Shown: in pieces, positions 11,751-23,340 of the stretch
How positions within the stretch are numbered: the stretch's first letter is position 1
Layout of the letters: each line of letters begins with the position of its first letter
Assembly: GCA_029204225.1 (NCBI GenBank)
Contig: CM055101.1
Span: 40,091,961 to 40,155,960, forward strand
DNA from: Diphasiastrum complanatum
Taxonomy: Eukaryota; Streptophyta; Lycopodiopsida; Lycopodiales; Lycopodiaceae
Reading direction: 5' to 3'
Length of the DNA: 64,000 bases
Translations under genes and position numbers: made by a program
Notes under the pieces: generated by a model
Told to the model about the DNA's origin: nothing
Databases searched by the model: none
What the model saw: only the letters and a program-made list of their open reading frames with translations

Positions 11751-12729
11751 GATTGATTTAACTTATGAATGAAATGAATTAATCTACTGATCTATTTATA
11801 GTTTTTAATGGCACAACCCTAATGGAATGCATCGTTATCCACCTGGTAGTTGCCACGTGGAGATAAGGGATTGGACCCGAAATATGTTATGGATAAGACT
11901 CCAAAACCAAATTTGATGAAGTCTTTATTTGGTAACCCTCGAATAATCATTTTAGGTTTGCTCGACACTGTGTTGACAATACATGTATTTCTGTAGACGG
12001 TCTCAAATCCTTCAACAATGTGAAGAAAATTGTAGAGTAGTTTCACATTACAAAATGATTGAAGGAATGAAATCCAACAACCAAGACTATATATGGCAAC
12101 AACTATGGTTACATAGATTGAAAATTGTGTGTAGCATAGGTTCAAGCTAAGTTTCCATCACTAGTTATCATCTAATCATTTTTTGGTTAGGTTTACCTCA
12201 ATCATGGTCTGATTAAAACAAATCCCAAGTTCACCCGAGTTTTACTTCAAATATTATCTAACTTCATAAGGTTTTCTTGTTCTAGGCTTAGATGCAAAAT
12301 GACCCTAGCTAGTTACGGAAAGCACTAATGTTGAATTTGCAAGAGATGGAGACTTTACTGTGTTTTTCATCAACTAAGTATTTGGAGGTACTTGAATGAC
12401 AAATATATGAGCAATTATGCAGATAAATCAAGTCGAGAGGAAGAATTAATGCTACACAAACTTATTTTGATGAGGGTACCTAATATAACATGTTCATTAT
12501 ATTAAAACATAGGAAGCACCTTATATGATGGGTGTGTGGAGAAAGAATTAGGCATATGATATATGGCTTATCATCAAGCTGATGGAAGGCTATGGATTCA
12601 AACCACAAAGATAGGTGAAAATCTCCTTTGACCAAGAGGACGGGTTTTGACATTCTATGAGTAAATCATCTACGAGTTTTGCGAGTTTTTCTTGTATCTT
12701 GCTTGCAAAATTTCATAGCATGTGTCATG
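11751..12729. other. nothing recognised
   Basis: Short open frames only, with no motif I can name. A 108-codon minus-strand frame at 11819-12145 is rich in Ile, Tyr and Phe and resembles no family known to me. Confidence 0.4.
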
Positions 12730-13287
12730 CTAGCAAATGTAGGCCTTTGGCACTTCTATGAAGTTAAGAGGTGCACTAGTTCCAGGTTTAAGTGGACAAT
12801 TCTTGTAACAGTGTCCATAACTGCATTCTCGGCAGAAGGATGTATATTGTCCCTTGTAGGGACATTCCACAATTATGTGTCCTTCGCCGCATCCATAGCA
12901 GCCGTAATTTCTTCCGCCTTGACACTGAGTTTGAGCTGCATAGGCCGCAACATATTCATTTATGGCAGGATCCATAAATGATTCATCTAGTCCGTACCAT
13001 TGCTGCTGCTCAGGTTGAGGTGGCATTTGCATCTCTGGTTCCATTGCTATCAGGTTTACATGGGCCACTTGTTGTTTGGCTGGCCCTGGTGGTGTAGGTA
13101 AGGCCATACGTTGTTGTTGATTCGGTGCACCATACCTTGGTGCCGCGTTGGGTGCCCCTTGATGGTAAAGATAAGAAGTCTGATAAGGACTTCTCTTCAG
13201 TTGAACAATCTGAAGGTTAAACGGGCAAAATGCCATATTGTGTGATGTTGCATTGCACAGAGGTTGAGAAATAGAAACTATTTTCAA
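12730..13287 (-). pseudogene. retrotransposon Gag-like ORF with two zinc knuckles
   Basis: A 185-codon minus-strand frame. Its first part is basic, and its middle is rich in Pro, Gln and Ala (residues about 45-110), as in LTR-element nucleocapsid linkers. Two CCHC knuckles follow, CYGCGEGHIIVEC and CRECSYGHCYKNC. Both have C-x2-C-x3-H-x4-C spacing, one residue shorter than the usual C-x2-C-x4-H-x4-C. A tail reading SAPLNFIEVP follows. I see no protease or reverse transcriptase directly downstream. It is probably the 3' end of a gag gene from an element otherwise lost, or a captured Gag gene. Its start is uncertain. Confidence 0.6.
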
Positions 13288-13610
13288 CCTTTACAATTTC
13301 GAAAAGTCGTTAAACTCTCTACATTACGATTCCTCATGGTCTTACAATACACATGCCATGGAATATGATTTACTTATAATAGGGTGACATGCCCACACCC
13401 TAGCATACAAAAAGTCGGCTTTCTACAAAATTGCCAAGCTGGATGTACAACTGAATTTACAAAAGGAATTACACGTCTTTTGGAGCCAAATTTGGCCTTG
13501 TTGCAGATTCGGAATCTGCCAACACTCACTAAATTAAATACATTACAAGTCCAATAATTATGGCGACAAATATTGTAACCAGGACTCTACAACTACAATG
13601 ATCATGAGCT

Positions 13611-16567
13611 CTACTCATCAATATCAACTGCACATTTATTGGATAATTTGGACAGGTATTCTTTGATGTGTGCCACTGATATTTCCGGAATAGATATTGA
13701 TTTTTCCATAGTATAGTCGTGTGCTTTAATTGTTTTTTTCGCCTTTGATCTCCATGCATAAACAAGTGTATCTACATCCATATATTGTGGTCCGTCGTTG
13801 TTCGGAATCCATTCTTTCTCTAAGCAATTTTTGTACAGCTCCGAGTTTCTAAACTTGTCTCTGGTTTCTACACCGTTGATTAGATTTTGGTTCATACCAT
13901 AAGGCTTTAAACTCTGTGGCCAAGCCTTCTAGCTCATTCTTCACTTCGACAACTTTTGCCAACCAAATAGGTATGGAACCCTCCACAACATCTTCATATG
14001 GAGGCCACATTGCAACGAACTTGTTCAACACAACTTCTCTACATGGGATGAATTCAACCAGAGGTGCATCAACTTTTCGCCCACAAAATCTTCGGGGTAA
14101 TAACTCTACATCCATTTCGACCTCATTGATCGAAGTTGATATAGATGAATCAAAAGTGGTTGGCAAGGATTGTGGCCAGAAAGCCTCTTGGCTATACATT
14201 GACCTTGATAACATTTTCTCTTTGGAAAGATTTTCGACAAGTTTTGTGTTTTCCACCACACTTGTATTCTGGAAACTTCTGGCTCATGAACCGCAAATAA
14301 TCAATAAAGGACATTATTCCTTTCATTTCATCTGGATCTAGATCCTTCGTGGATGCTAGAAAGATGGCTTCATCTTTTGAAGGTACACACTACAACAGTT
14401 TGAAAGGTTCACTCTTTGCATCCATCATTAGAATAGTATTTCCATTGCATGGTTGGCTCACCATTCATCATTTGAAAACAGAAATAGTGAGGATTGGTGT
14501 GTCCTTCTAAGCCGTCATTTGCTTGAGCAGTACAAGGATCTATAAATTGTTTCCAGTCTACCAGTCATTCCAGTATTTCTACTTCAGTGCTTTCGATACG
14601 ACCACCACCTATCTTTTCATCAATTCATGCTAGCATATCTGGCATTGTGTGAACTGATTTGTGCTAGCATTTTGGACTTCAAAGCCCTGAAATGACATTG
14701 AAAACCTGATCTATGTCTTCATGTGTGTGGCCAACCAAAAGAAATCCCATTTCTACTTTTTGGAAGATGTTATGTGTCACTAACATACAACAAAGACCAA
14801 AAATAAATTTATTCTTGTTCTCTCTCCAACAATTGTCAGCTTGAATATCTAAGATCGGCAGTAAATTACCACATGATGCTTGTACCTTTCTTATTGCTCA
14901 CATTATTGATGTGGCAACTTGATTGCTATCATGAGCATGCAAGTATCAATCCAAACATCACAGAGCAACTTGAATCCATGAACCAATACCCCACAAACAT
15001 GTGTTTTCAAGAATCGATTCTCCTCTAACCTGGGAGGAGTCTTATTGAAACAGGGTAATGTTGTTGTATTTTGATCCATTCCATCAATGATAAGACACAA
15101 AGACTGCTCAGGATGGGATCTTGACTCTCCTTTCCAATATGCATACAATTTTCTGGAATCGAAAACATAATGTAGATGACGACCTTTCAATGCAATATAG
15201 CGATCATGCATCCTAGCGTCAGGCGTTGTCTCTATTGCATTTTTAAGGTTGTCACATGTTTTGCATTTGACATTCTTTGTCTTGTTGGAGTCTTGACATG
15301 TCCAAACTCTTGTTTCCACATCTTGTACAGTGTGGATCTTGAAACTTCAGAAATACACGTATCTTTAAGATAGGTTTGAAGCGGAATTTGGGTTCCTTCA
15401 AAATATCAAACATTGCGCTTAACATTTCTCGTCTATGAAAAAAACATTTGAACATCTGCAATAACTGATTATGCTTGTCAGCTCCTCATTTTCTCCACAC
15501 AGCCCAACGGGGTTGGCTCAGTTGGTTAGCTTGACATCCAAAGTTTCTTTGGTCTCAGGTTCGAGCCTCCCCTTGGAAACCAAGAAGCATTTTCTCCACA
15601 CACCTAGTCACAAGTCTTCACATTCTTTGTAGGTGATTTGTCGATGCACAACTTACTACAACATGGTTGCATCAATGTTTCCCTTATATTTTCTGACGCT
15701 AAAACATATTCTGCTTTTTTTGGTGCAACAGAAGCAAGCACACGCTTTCTTTTGAAACTCTGAGGAGTTCCAAAGGATGTTGGACATACTTGAGGCTCTC
15801 TTTGTAATTCTTATGTTGCTTGTGTAATGAATTCATCAAATTCGAATTCCGAAAAATCTGAATTACGACAGGTGGATGCATTTGCACTTGCCAAAATTGA
15901 CGAATTTGGTGTACGTTTGAAAATGACATCTTTTATTTTTGTTGTTATCAACAGCCTCTCCAACATCCTTCACACGTGTAAGAATATCCGAGTTGTTAGC
16001 TGATGCAGATGTATTACAAGTAACCACATCCTCGACATCCGTTAAAATATCTGAATTACACATTGATCTTGACATATTACGACTATGAGAAATATCTTCG
16101 ATTCTTGTCAAGATATCCGAGTTATAGTTATTTGTCAATGACCTTGTTGGATTGCAGTTGACTGATCTATTTTCGACATCTTCTACAACACTTACATAAT
16201 TTGAATTATATACTGATCTTGTCGAAGTGTTTTGGATGCTACCCCTTTTTGAACCACTAGGCTAGTGGGCCAACAATTTATTGATGTTGCTCCTTTTTGA
16301 ACCATTAGAATAATATGTAAAGCACTCACTTAATGGTTCAGTAAACGATACATGTTTTCTCTTTTTAGAGTGCAAAGACAGTTTTGACAAACACCAAATC
16401 ATTGTTTGGTTTTGTTTGTAGAAAGGGTCTCTGTCATCTGCCATGGCATTCGCAATATCTCCTTCTATTGTAATTGAAGTCAACTTCACGATAACAAGCA
16501 CACTTTTTTCACTAGGATAGTAGCCTTTGAATTTAGCAGTGTAAACTACTACCCCTTGAAAATCCAT
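13611..16567 (-). pseudogene. degenerate gene of the LIIDGMDQ / VGHTHEDID family (DUF7869-like)
   Basis: Minus-strand pieces in family order, broken by stops and frameshifts. (1) 16262-16567: N-terminal frame starting MDFQGVVVYTAKFKGYYP. (2) 15863-16138: degenerate tandem peptide repeat, three units centred on NSDILTRIED, NSDILTDVED and NSDILTRVKD. (3) About 15600-15670: Cys-rich CCSKLCIDKS. (4) 14903-15319: CKTCDNLKNAIE, DARMHDRYIALK, LCLIIDGMDQNTTTLP and LKTHVCGVLVHG. (5) About 14420-14860: EMGFLLVGHTHEDIDQVF, STEVEILE and GHTNPHYFCFQ. (6) 13611-14259: C-terminal frames PLVEFIPCREVVLNKF and DGPQYMDVDTLVYAW. These motifs fit the widespread eukaryotic family that I recall as Pfam DUF7869, whose function is unknown and which is often repetitive in genomes. 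A tRNA-like retroposon interrupts it at 15487-15602. Confidence 0.6.
15487..15602 (+). mobile_element. tRNA-derived SINE-like retroposon with 15-bp target duplication
   Basis: An 86-base body (15502-15587) is flanked by perfect 15-bp direct repeats CATTTTCTCCACACA (15487-15501 and 15588-15602). The body contains an RNA polymerase III A box TGGCTCAGTTGG (15515-15526) and a B box GGTTCGAGCCT (15558-15568), in tRNA spacing. Two small hairpins are visible: CCAAAG-TTT-CTTTGG near the anticodon position, and CTTGG-AAA-CCAAG at the 3' end. There is no poly(A) or T-rich tail. The opening CAACGGGGTTGGCTCAG resembles known plant tRNA-derived SINE heads. It sits inside the DUF7869-like gene. Confidence 0.8.
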
Positions 16568-17109
16568 ACAATAGGTTTGGAGAAGCCTTTTTAATTTTAA
16601 AAATTTTACTTTCTAATACCAATTTACTATTATTTTGTCAAGTATAAGACACTTCACACCTAGTTAGATAAAAAAGGGTTCATAAGAATCTAGTTTATGT
16701 CAACCGACATAATTTAGATCAGTTGTCCTTTCACAAAAATCCAAAATTGTATTATGCTCCACATTTTGTGTACTATGGGCATACATGCTATTAAATCCTG
16801 GCAAAATTTTAGCAAACCAAGACAAAGTGTCAAGAATAGCCGCATGTAGCAAGCTGACATGAAAAACTTCACATGCCTTGGCAACCAAAGGTTGCTAAAG
16901 ACGATAGATAGTTAGGCTAATATGGTGGCATATATGAAGAGGCACGCAAAAACGTGACACTAACAAAATGATGTTGAGCAAAGTGCAAGCGTAATGAAAC
17001 CATAGCAACCTCGTGAAACTCAATATGGCGATGATGTCGATCTCCATAAGACCTATGCCACTGTTGTATCTTCTATAAATGGATAGTAGTACAATCAATA
17101 ACATGACGT

Positions 17110-17870
17110 ACATATGATAGAAAAAGAAGCAACTATCATTGGAGCATCATCAGGTGGGAGAGGTATGTCTAGAAGGAGTAGAGAGTAACTATGGTCTAGA
17201 AGAAATGGATAAATGTTTGTACTAAAATTTTAAAAATTGTTATAGCTATAGTCAACCAAACATAAGTGCTGATCCCAATCTTTACTAATAGGAGAAGCAA
17301 AATGATGTAGATAATCCTCAAGTATGCAATTAAGAATCTCATATTGTCCATAAGTAGAAGAATGAGAAGCAGTATCTATGAGAACTAGAATATCTAAAAT
17401 ATGCATCAACTATGTCCAAAAGGTAGAGGTAAACTTACAATCCCGATCAATGAGGATAGAGTGAGATAAACAAACCATGTAGATGAAAGATCTAAAAAAT
17501 AAATATGTGAGTGCACTACGCTGCAGTAGTACTACACCTTGATTGAAATAAAATGAAATTATTTTGAAAACATGTCCACAACAACCAAACAATAATTGTG
17601 ACCATACTAGGTACAGGGTAAGCCAAAGATAAAGTCCATGGATATATCGGCCCATTGGTGATGAGAGATAGGCCAATATTGTAAGAGTCCAGTAGATTTA
17701 GCTCAATAGTACTTGTTGCAAAGAAAGAAATAACACTAAAGAGAAGTGTAGTGATGTCAAACTTCACGAAAGACCAATAAAAATAGTCACAAATACGATC
17801 TAAAATCTTTTGAAAACCAAGTGGCCGCCAACAGGAGAGGAATAAACGTCATGAAATAGTTTAGAACAAA
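17110..17870 (-). pseudogene. Ty3-gypsy integrase fragment
   Basis: Minus-strand frames, several times shifted, spell a gypsy integrase. VYSSPVGGHL (zinc-finger His region) is at about 17820-17850. The core reads INGPIYPWTLSLAYPV, SILIDRDCKFTSTFW (second catalytic Asp), ASHSSTYGQYEILN (around the Glu) and KDWDQHLCLVDYSYN. A C-terminal DIPLPPDDAPMIVASF follows. The last two pieces match the corresponding part of the gypsy element at 43.2-49.0 kb, so both belong to one family. LTRs and the other domains are missing. Confidence 0.75.
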
Positions 17871-18949
17871 GGTCAAATGTTGCGTCCATGACCGATTCAA
17901 AGGATTTGGAATAATTATTGACGTGGATATTTGGTACTCCAGTCTACAAGTTTATTAGTTATGCCTTGCCATTCCGGAGTAGGCCATAAATGTACCTAAT
18001 AACCTTGTGAGGGCCTAAGCATACCCATTAAGACATGTGGAGCTAGTGCATGGTGTCTGACGGCTTTAGATGTATGTTAAGGAAATCAAAAGCACTTGGA
18101 TGATATTTAGGATCCTATAGAGAACATTCCTAGGCCCTAGGGACTTGTATATACTTGTAGGAACTCAACCTACACCTCACCTATTTTCTTGTTTCTAGCT
18201 GTCAAGAATCCTCTCCTCTCATGTATTTAGTCATTGTGCCTCGAGGGTGAAGCTGATTGGGGTTTGCCTCTCAGTTTCTAGTTGGGTGAGTAATTTGACT
18301 CCACAATAGTCCATTTGGTGCATGCAACGGGATCTAGAGGATCTTCACTTGGCGATCATTTCAATGGTTTCATAGCTTGGCTTTGCATCGAATAGAAAGT
18401 GGAGATACTTTTTGCTTTTTTATAACTTTTTGGTAATATCATCTTGTTTTTTTCTTCCTAGTGGTGGAATTGACCTCCAAATAAGTGGCTTCTCTGATTC
18501 ATGATTGCTTTTAGCCTAATGATTAGTGTAATGAAATTTTTCCATGGACATAATTGCAAATCATTCGATTTTTGAGAGTTTTTTTTACTAGTATTCATTG
18601 TTTTAGCTTGAAATTTGATCGAATCTATTCTATGCCAATAATTTTCAGGATTTTACTTGTTTTTTTTCAGTCAATATGACAGGTTCTAATGATTGCATAC
18701 CAAAAATATGGTCAATATCGGATTGCGATTTTATTTTGGTCAAAAAATTGATGATTTTGGCTAGAATTGACCAGTAAGATTCAATATTGGGTATAATTAG
18801 AACCTTTTGTACTTACATGTTAGTTAATTATAGTATTTAGGGTTTGGTTGCACTTTCATATGGATTTGATCCATCAAAACATGTCGAAAATGTCAAAATT
18901 TGATTTAGAAAACATGTTATTTTGAGTGGTTTTTTCATTTTTTTGGAGA
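17871..18949. other. nothing recognised
   Basis: AT-rich sequence without a recognisable frame. It may include LTR or untranslated parts of the gypsy and copia remnants on either side, but I find no duplicate of it in this window. Confidence 0.35.
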
Positions 18950-19330
18950 GTTTGACTCACTCAGTAGTCTTTCCCGTATGAAGTGATAGTGAATCTCGAT
19001 GTGTTTGGTCCTTGTGTGAAACATCAGAATCTTTGCTAGCTGAATGCCACTCCGACTGTCTTCTGTTGTGGATAAAGCAATTGTACTTTGCTTCTCACTA
19101 GACCAAGAAACGCATTTGCCACAAAACTGGAATACATACTATGTGGTAAATCTATGATCACCACAATCACCTCCCCAATCCACATCCACATAGCCACAAA
19201 CTCAGGTAAATCTTCATGCTTTCTATACACCAAGCCATAATCAGAAGTGCCTTTGACATATGGCAAAATGCATTTGGCTGCCTTCCAATGCGTTTTCATA
19301 GGTGCTGCCATAAACTGACTTACAATACCA
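18950..19330 (-). pseudogene. Ty1-copia RNase H fragment
   Basis: Minus strand: APMKTHWKAAKCILPYVKGT followed by DYGLVYRKHEDLPEF, a degraded RNase H start, then SGMQLAKILMFHTRTKHIEI and HYHFIRE. This is the standard copia order from the end of the reverse transcriptase linker to the end of RNase H. The part between is shifted out of frame. Integrase and most of the reverse transcriptase are absent here. Confidence 0.8.
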
Positions 19331-19391
19331 ACATCATAGCATATGAATCATTCGGGTTCATCACATTTTATGAGTACTGTACACTATGTAA

Positions 19392-19393
<2 letters not shown>

Positions 19394-19426
<33 letters not shown>

Positions 19427-19433
19427 ACGACAA
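19394..19433 (+). repeat. (CA)n microsatellite
   Basis: AC/CA dinucleotide array of about 40 bases. Confidence 0.95.
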
Positions 19434-19732
19434 CCCTGCAGTCTTACCCTATGGAGTTGAAATGTCTGCGCAATAATCAACTGAAGCAGAAGCAGGATTG
19501 ACTATATTCTCTTCGTTCAAGGAACTCGACTACATTCTATTCGTTCTCCCACAAACTCGAAGTCTTCAGTTTGAGATCCAGGTCATCCACCTGCCCCGTC
19601 AGACGCATACCACGTCACATTTCACTTTAGTACCTGCACTGTTTCACGCTCGTTGCCTACGTAGTCATTATAACTGCCTCATGTACGTACATATATACAT
19701 AATGGCAACTCACAAAAATGATGGAGTCAATA

Positions 19733-20265
19733 TGTGATGAATGCATGTAAGTGGAGAAGAGTAAAATTGAGTTCCTGTGCGAACAAAATTGTGTCTTCAT
19801 TATCTGATTCCATAGGATCAGAGATTTTAGAGAGAGTGAAATCCATTCAGAGAATAGAGATAGTTATTTAATTTGTAACTAGCTACATAAGATCACTGCA
19901 CATAGTGTAACATTACTGTGAACCATTCTTGGGCATAGAATTGTGATCTGATCGTTGTACTTACAACTGCTTAATTCAGATTCTCTATTTTTCTTATGTG
20001 TATTACACTATGAATGCTTTTTGATAGTTTTCTTTCTCAGTAGATGCTCACTCAATCCAGAATGTCTATTATTTGAAGGTAGCGTGGCTGTCTTAGACGT
20101 CTGATTGTTCGTTTGTTCATAGTTGTCTTTGACACCTACAAGACATCTCTCCATTCATTATAAATTAATGCTTATGCTGTAATTTTGGTAAAGATCTTGA
20201 AAAGTTCTCGATGTTGGAGTTGTGTCTCTTCTTCTGCTCCTAATTTATTCAAGAGCACCCCAACA
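19733..20265 (+). repeat. probable 5' LTR of the copia element at 20.3 kb
   Basis: The sequence just before the primer site ends in CCCCAACA, a typical LTR end, at 20265. The left edge is a guess at a TG start, since the 3' LTR is not preserved in this window to compare with. Confidence 0.35.
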
Positions 20266-20268
20266 GAG

Positions 20269-21730
20269 TGGCATCAGAGCCTTAGTTCCAAACTAGTATT
20301 AGTATACAAAATTGTTTACTATACTTAGATCATTCATCATGGAAGGAACATCTTCAAAAACTCGCCTGATCAATAAATTTAACGGTGATGACTTCCACAT
20401 GTGGAAGTTCAAAATGAAGATGATACTCACATAACTTCAATGGTTCAATAGCCAAACCGGTTGAACCTGACATGCTGACCACCTGGGAAGCTAAAAATGG
20501 CAGAGCTCTTGCCATTGTATCTCTGAATCTGGATCTGAATCTGCCAGAACCTCTCAAGAAGAACCAACTCTGTTAATGATACAAGATTTACCCATTAGAG
20601 ATGCCATGGATTGGTATTTCGATTTTGGTGCTTCCCAACACATGACTTCGAAGTATGTCTACTTTGGTGACTCAAGTGCACTAGAGAATGGAGGCAAGGG
20701 GTCTATACGTTTCTATCTTCCTAATGGTAAGCTGACCTTGCTCAAGAATGTACTATACATACCCAGATTGACCAAAAAAATATTGTTAGTCAGCAAGTTT
20801 ACTGATCAGGTCTGCAAAGCCTCGTTTGATTCAAAGCAGTGTACCATTCTGGACAAGCATGACAAAGAAATCTTCTCGGAAAATAGAGAAGGTAACCTAT
20901 ACGTTCTGGGTCACGAATATGCACTTTTCTCAAATGTGAGTACTTCAAATGCCCAATTATGGCATCAAAGACTATGACATCTAAACATGAGGTCAATTTT
21001 GTATATGCATCATAATTCTATGGTCAAGGACCTAAACCTTTATGCTCACTCCACCGACATATGACATGTCTATAATGAGATGTGCTTACTAGACAAACAA
21101 CCTAGATCAAGATTTCCAAAGAGACAAGCCAGTAGAGCTAAGTCCATTCTAGAATTAATACATAGTAATCTGTGCGGCCCTATGAATATTCCCTCTCTGG
21201 GTTCTGCACTACATTTTCTCACTTTTATTGATGATTATTCTAGATTTACCAGCATCATGTTCATTAAGAATAAGTATGAGGCTTTTAACTATTTCAAAGA
21301 CTTCAAACAGTTTGCTGACACACAGATTGGTCAACAACTCAAGACCATTCGAACAGATAGTGGTGGAGAGTTTCTGTCAAATGAAATGTTTGACTATCTG
21401 ACATCATTCGGCATTCATCATCAGTTCACCACCAGCTACACGCCACAACAGAATGGAGTAGCCGAAAGGAAGAACCAAACACTACTGAATGCAGCACGAC
21501 TTATGATGTCAAATGCTCAGCTCACCAAAGAATTTTGGGTTGAAGCTATTTCAACAGCTTGCTATCTACAGAATTATTCGAGTACCAAAGTAGTCGACTC
21601 AAAGACACCCTTCGAAACTTTCTATGGGCTACAAACCAAGTCTACGACACCTCCAAGTGTTTGTCTATCTTTGCTATGTACACATTCCCTCTGATCTGAG
21701 AAAGAAACTTGACCCTGTTAGTTGCAAGAT
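20269..21730 (+). mobile_element. Ty1-copia element, 5' half, interrupted by a gypsy insertion
   Basis: Primer site TGGCATCAGAGC is at 20269-20280. A Gag start follows (ATG at 20339): LINKFNGDDFHMWKFKMKMI, then stops. Most of Gag, including the zinc knuckle, is deleted, and the frame resumes at about 20609 with the protease WYFDFGASQHM, in which the expected Asp of DSGAS is Phe-Gly altered. Pre-integrase (QLWHQRL) and integrase follow: LTFIDDYSRFT, IRTDSGGEFLS and TTSYTPQQNGVAERKNQTLL. The frame breaks at about 21690 and the element is cut at 21730 by the gypsy LTR. The reverse transcriptase piece at 27385-27587 is probably its continuation. Confidence 0.8.
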
Positions 21731-22309
21731 TGTTACATACCTATGTAAGTAGCAGTACTTCAGACCCCTGTTGGAACATTTAGTGTTGGGGACTAAATGG
21801 CAAGTTACCCTTAGAATTAAGTGTATGTGCCTTTGGATAAGGGCAGACAATTGACTATACCTTGGTCGGAGGTATGGAGTCACGTGACCCATGGATAAGG
21901 GTTACCCTTAGGATTAAGGATAGGTGTCTTAGATTAAGGTACTAGTGTCCTTGGTTAAGGGCAGGTAGGTGTCTATGCCTTGGATGGAGGTATGGAACCT
22001 AGAGAGGTGTTAGAAAGTCATTGGATGACTATTTTCTAAACCTTGGGCCTCAACCTTGAACCATATCACTTTAATGGTCTAGGGCCAAAGTATACATGCA
22101 CAACTTGGAGGCCAGCTTGTTATCTATCTTTGTATTTAAGAGTAGGGACACAGGTGGAGGAGAGATCCTTGGAGGCTTGCAGATCCTTACTTGCAGGTGG
22201 AGGCATCCTAGCTTGGAGTTGGAGAGCATCTTGGAGCTTGCAGGTTGCTTGGAGGACATTTAGAGGCTCTACCTTGGATTTGGAGGACTTCCTCACCTCT
22301 ACTTGTAAA
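21731..22309 (+). repeat. 5' LTR of the gypsy chromovirus
   Basis: About 579 bases starting TGTTACATAC and ending just before the primer site. Inside, GGATAAGG / ACCCTTAG-type short motifs recur several times. Confidence 0.8.
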
Positions 22310-22667
22310 AGTGGTATCAAGGCTAGACAAAGGATGGTAACCTTTCTAACCTTCTTCAAGTTCTATTAAGATCACCAACTGATTTTTTTTGGGGAAGATT
22401 ATTGGCTTTTCTAGTTGTAGGAAGCTTTGTAGTACCCAATGAATCTAGTTCTCTTTGGAAGAGAGTAGTGATGCTTATAGAATTGTTTAGGGGCTGATCA
22501 TGTTATAGAAGTTTAAAAGTAGGCTTTGGGTTTTTAAAAGTTCTGAAAAAAGATTTGTGGGATGGTTAGAGGAAGTCTTCCTCTACACACACGATTTTTT
22601 TTTTGCAAAAAGGTTGACTGTAGCTGTGTGTTTTGATCAAAACTAGTGTTTTTTTTTTTTTGCATAA

Positions 22668-22975
22668 ATGAAGTGTTTGAAGTTCTGATTTTCATTTTGA
22701 AGTTTTGTTTTTCAAACCTGTAAATCTGAAAATCAGATCTGAAAAGTGAAGTTTTCATCCAAACTTCATTAGTTACACCTTTCTATCTCCTAGTTTCATG
22801 AAAATGGCAATGTAGGAATGGTAGTGTAACTTTGTGCATAAAACAAGTTTTGAAGTTCTGTTTTTTGTCATTATGAAGTTCTGATTTCCAGATATGTAAA
22901 TTTGAAAATCAGATCTGAAAATTGAAGTTTTCATAGAGCTTCATTAGTTTCCTAGACACTAGTTTCATGGATTTG
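22668..22975 (+). repeat. two-copy tandem repeat, ~180-bp unit
   Basis: Two diverged copies start at about 22670 and 22850. Each runs through GAAGTTCTG, AAATCAGATCTGAAAA, GAAGTTTTCAT and CTAGTTTCATG. It lies where the gag gene should be, in the leader region of the gypsy element. Confidence 0.75.
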
Positions 22976-23340
22976 GAGATCTAGAATAGTGAGAAATGTG
23001 AAATTTTTTGGTTTCTTTTGAAATGACAAATGGAAATGAAATTGGAATGGGGACTTTATGTAAACATTAGCTTGGATTAGTTAATTGAAGTTTGCATAAA
23101 GATTTGGTTTTCATTTTTGCTTTGGATCAAGGCAAATGTAGCTTGTTGTTGTTTTTCTCTTAAGCTTGGATTGAGCTTGCAAATAGTAGGCTTGGATTGA
23201 GCTTCCAAACAATAAGATTGAATGAGTAGAAGTAGATGTTTTTTATTTGCATTGGATGTAAGAATTGAAGCATTTCTATCATTCTAATTTGAGCACTTCT
23301 TGTTGTATTTGCATAATAGGAAAATGCACAAGCAACCCCA

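Noticed and set aside
15502-15587. Functional tRNA gene
   Set aside because: The acceptor stem does not pair fully, the anticodon arm is abnormal, and the 15-bp flanking duplication marks it as a retroposed copy.
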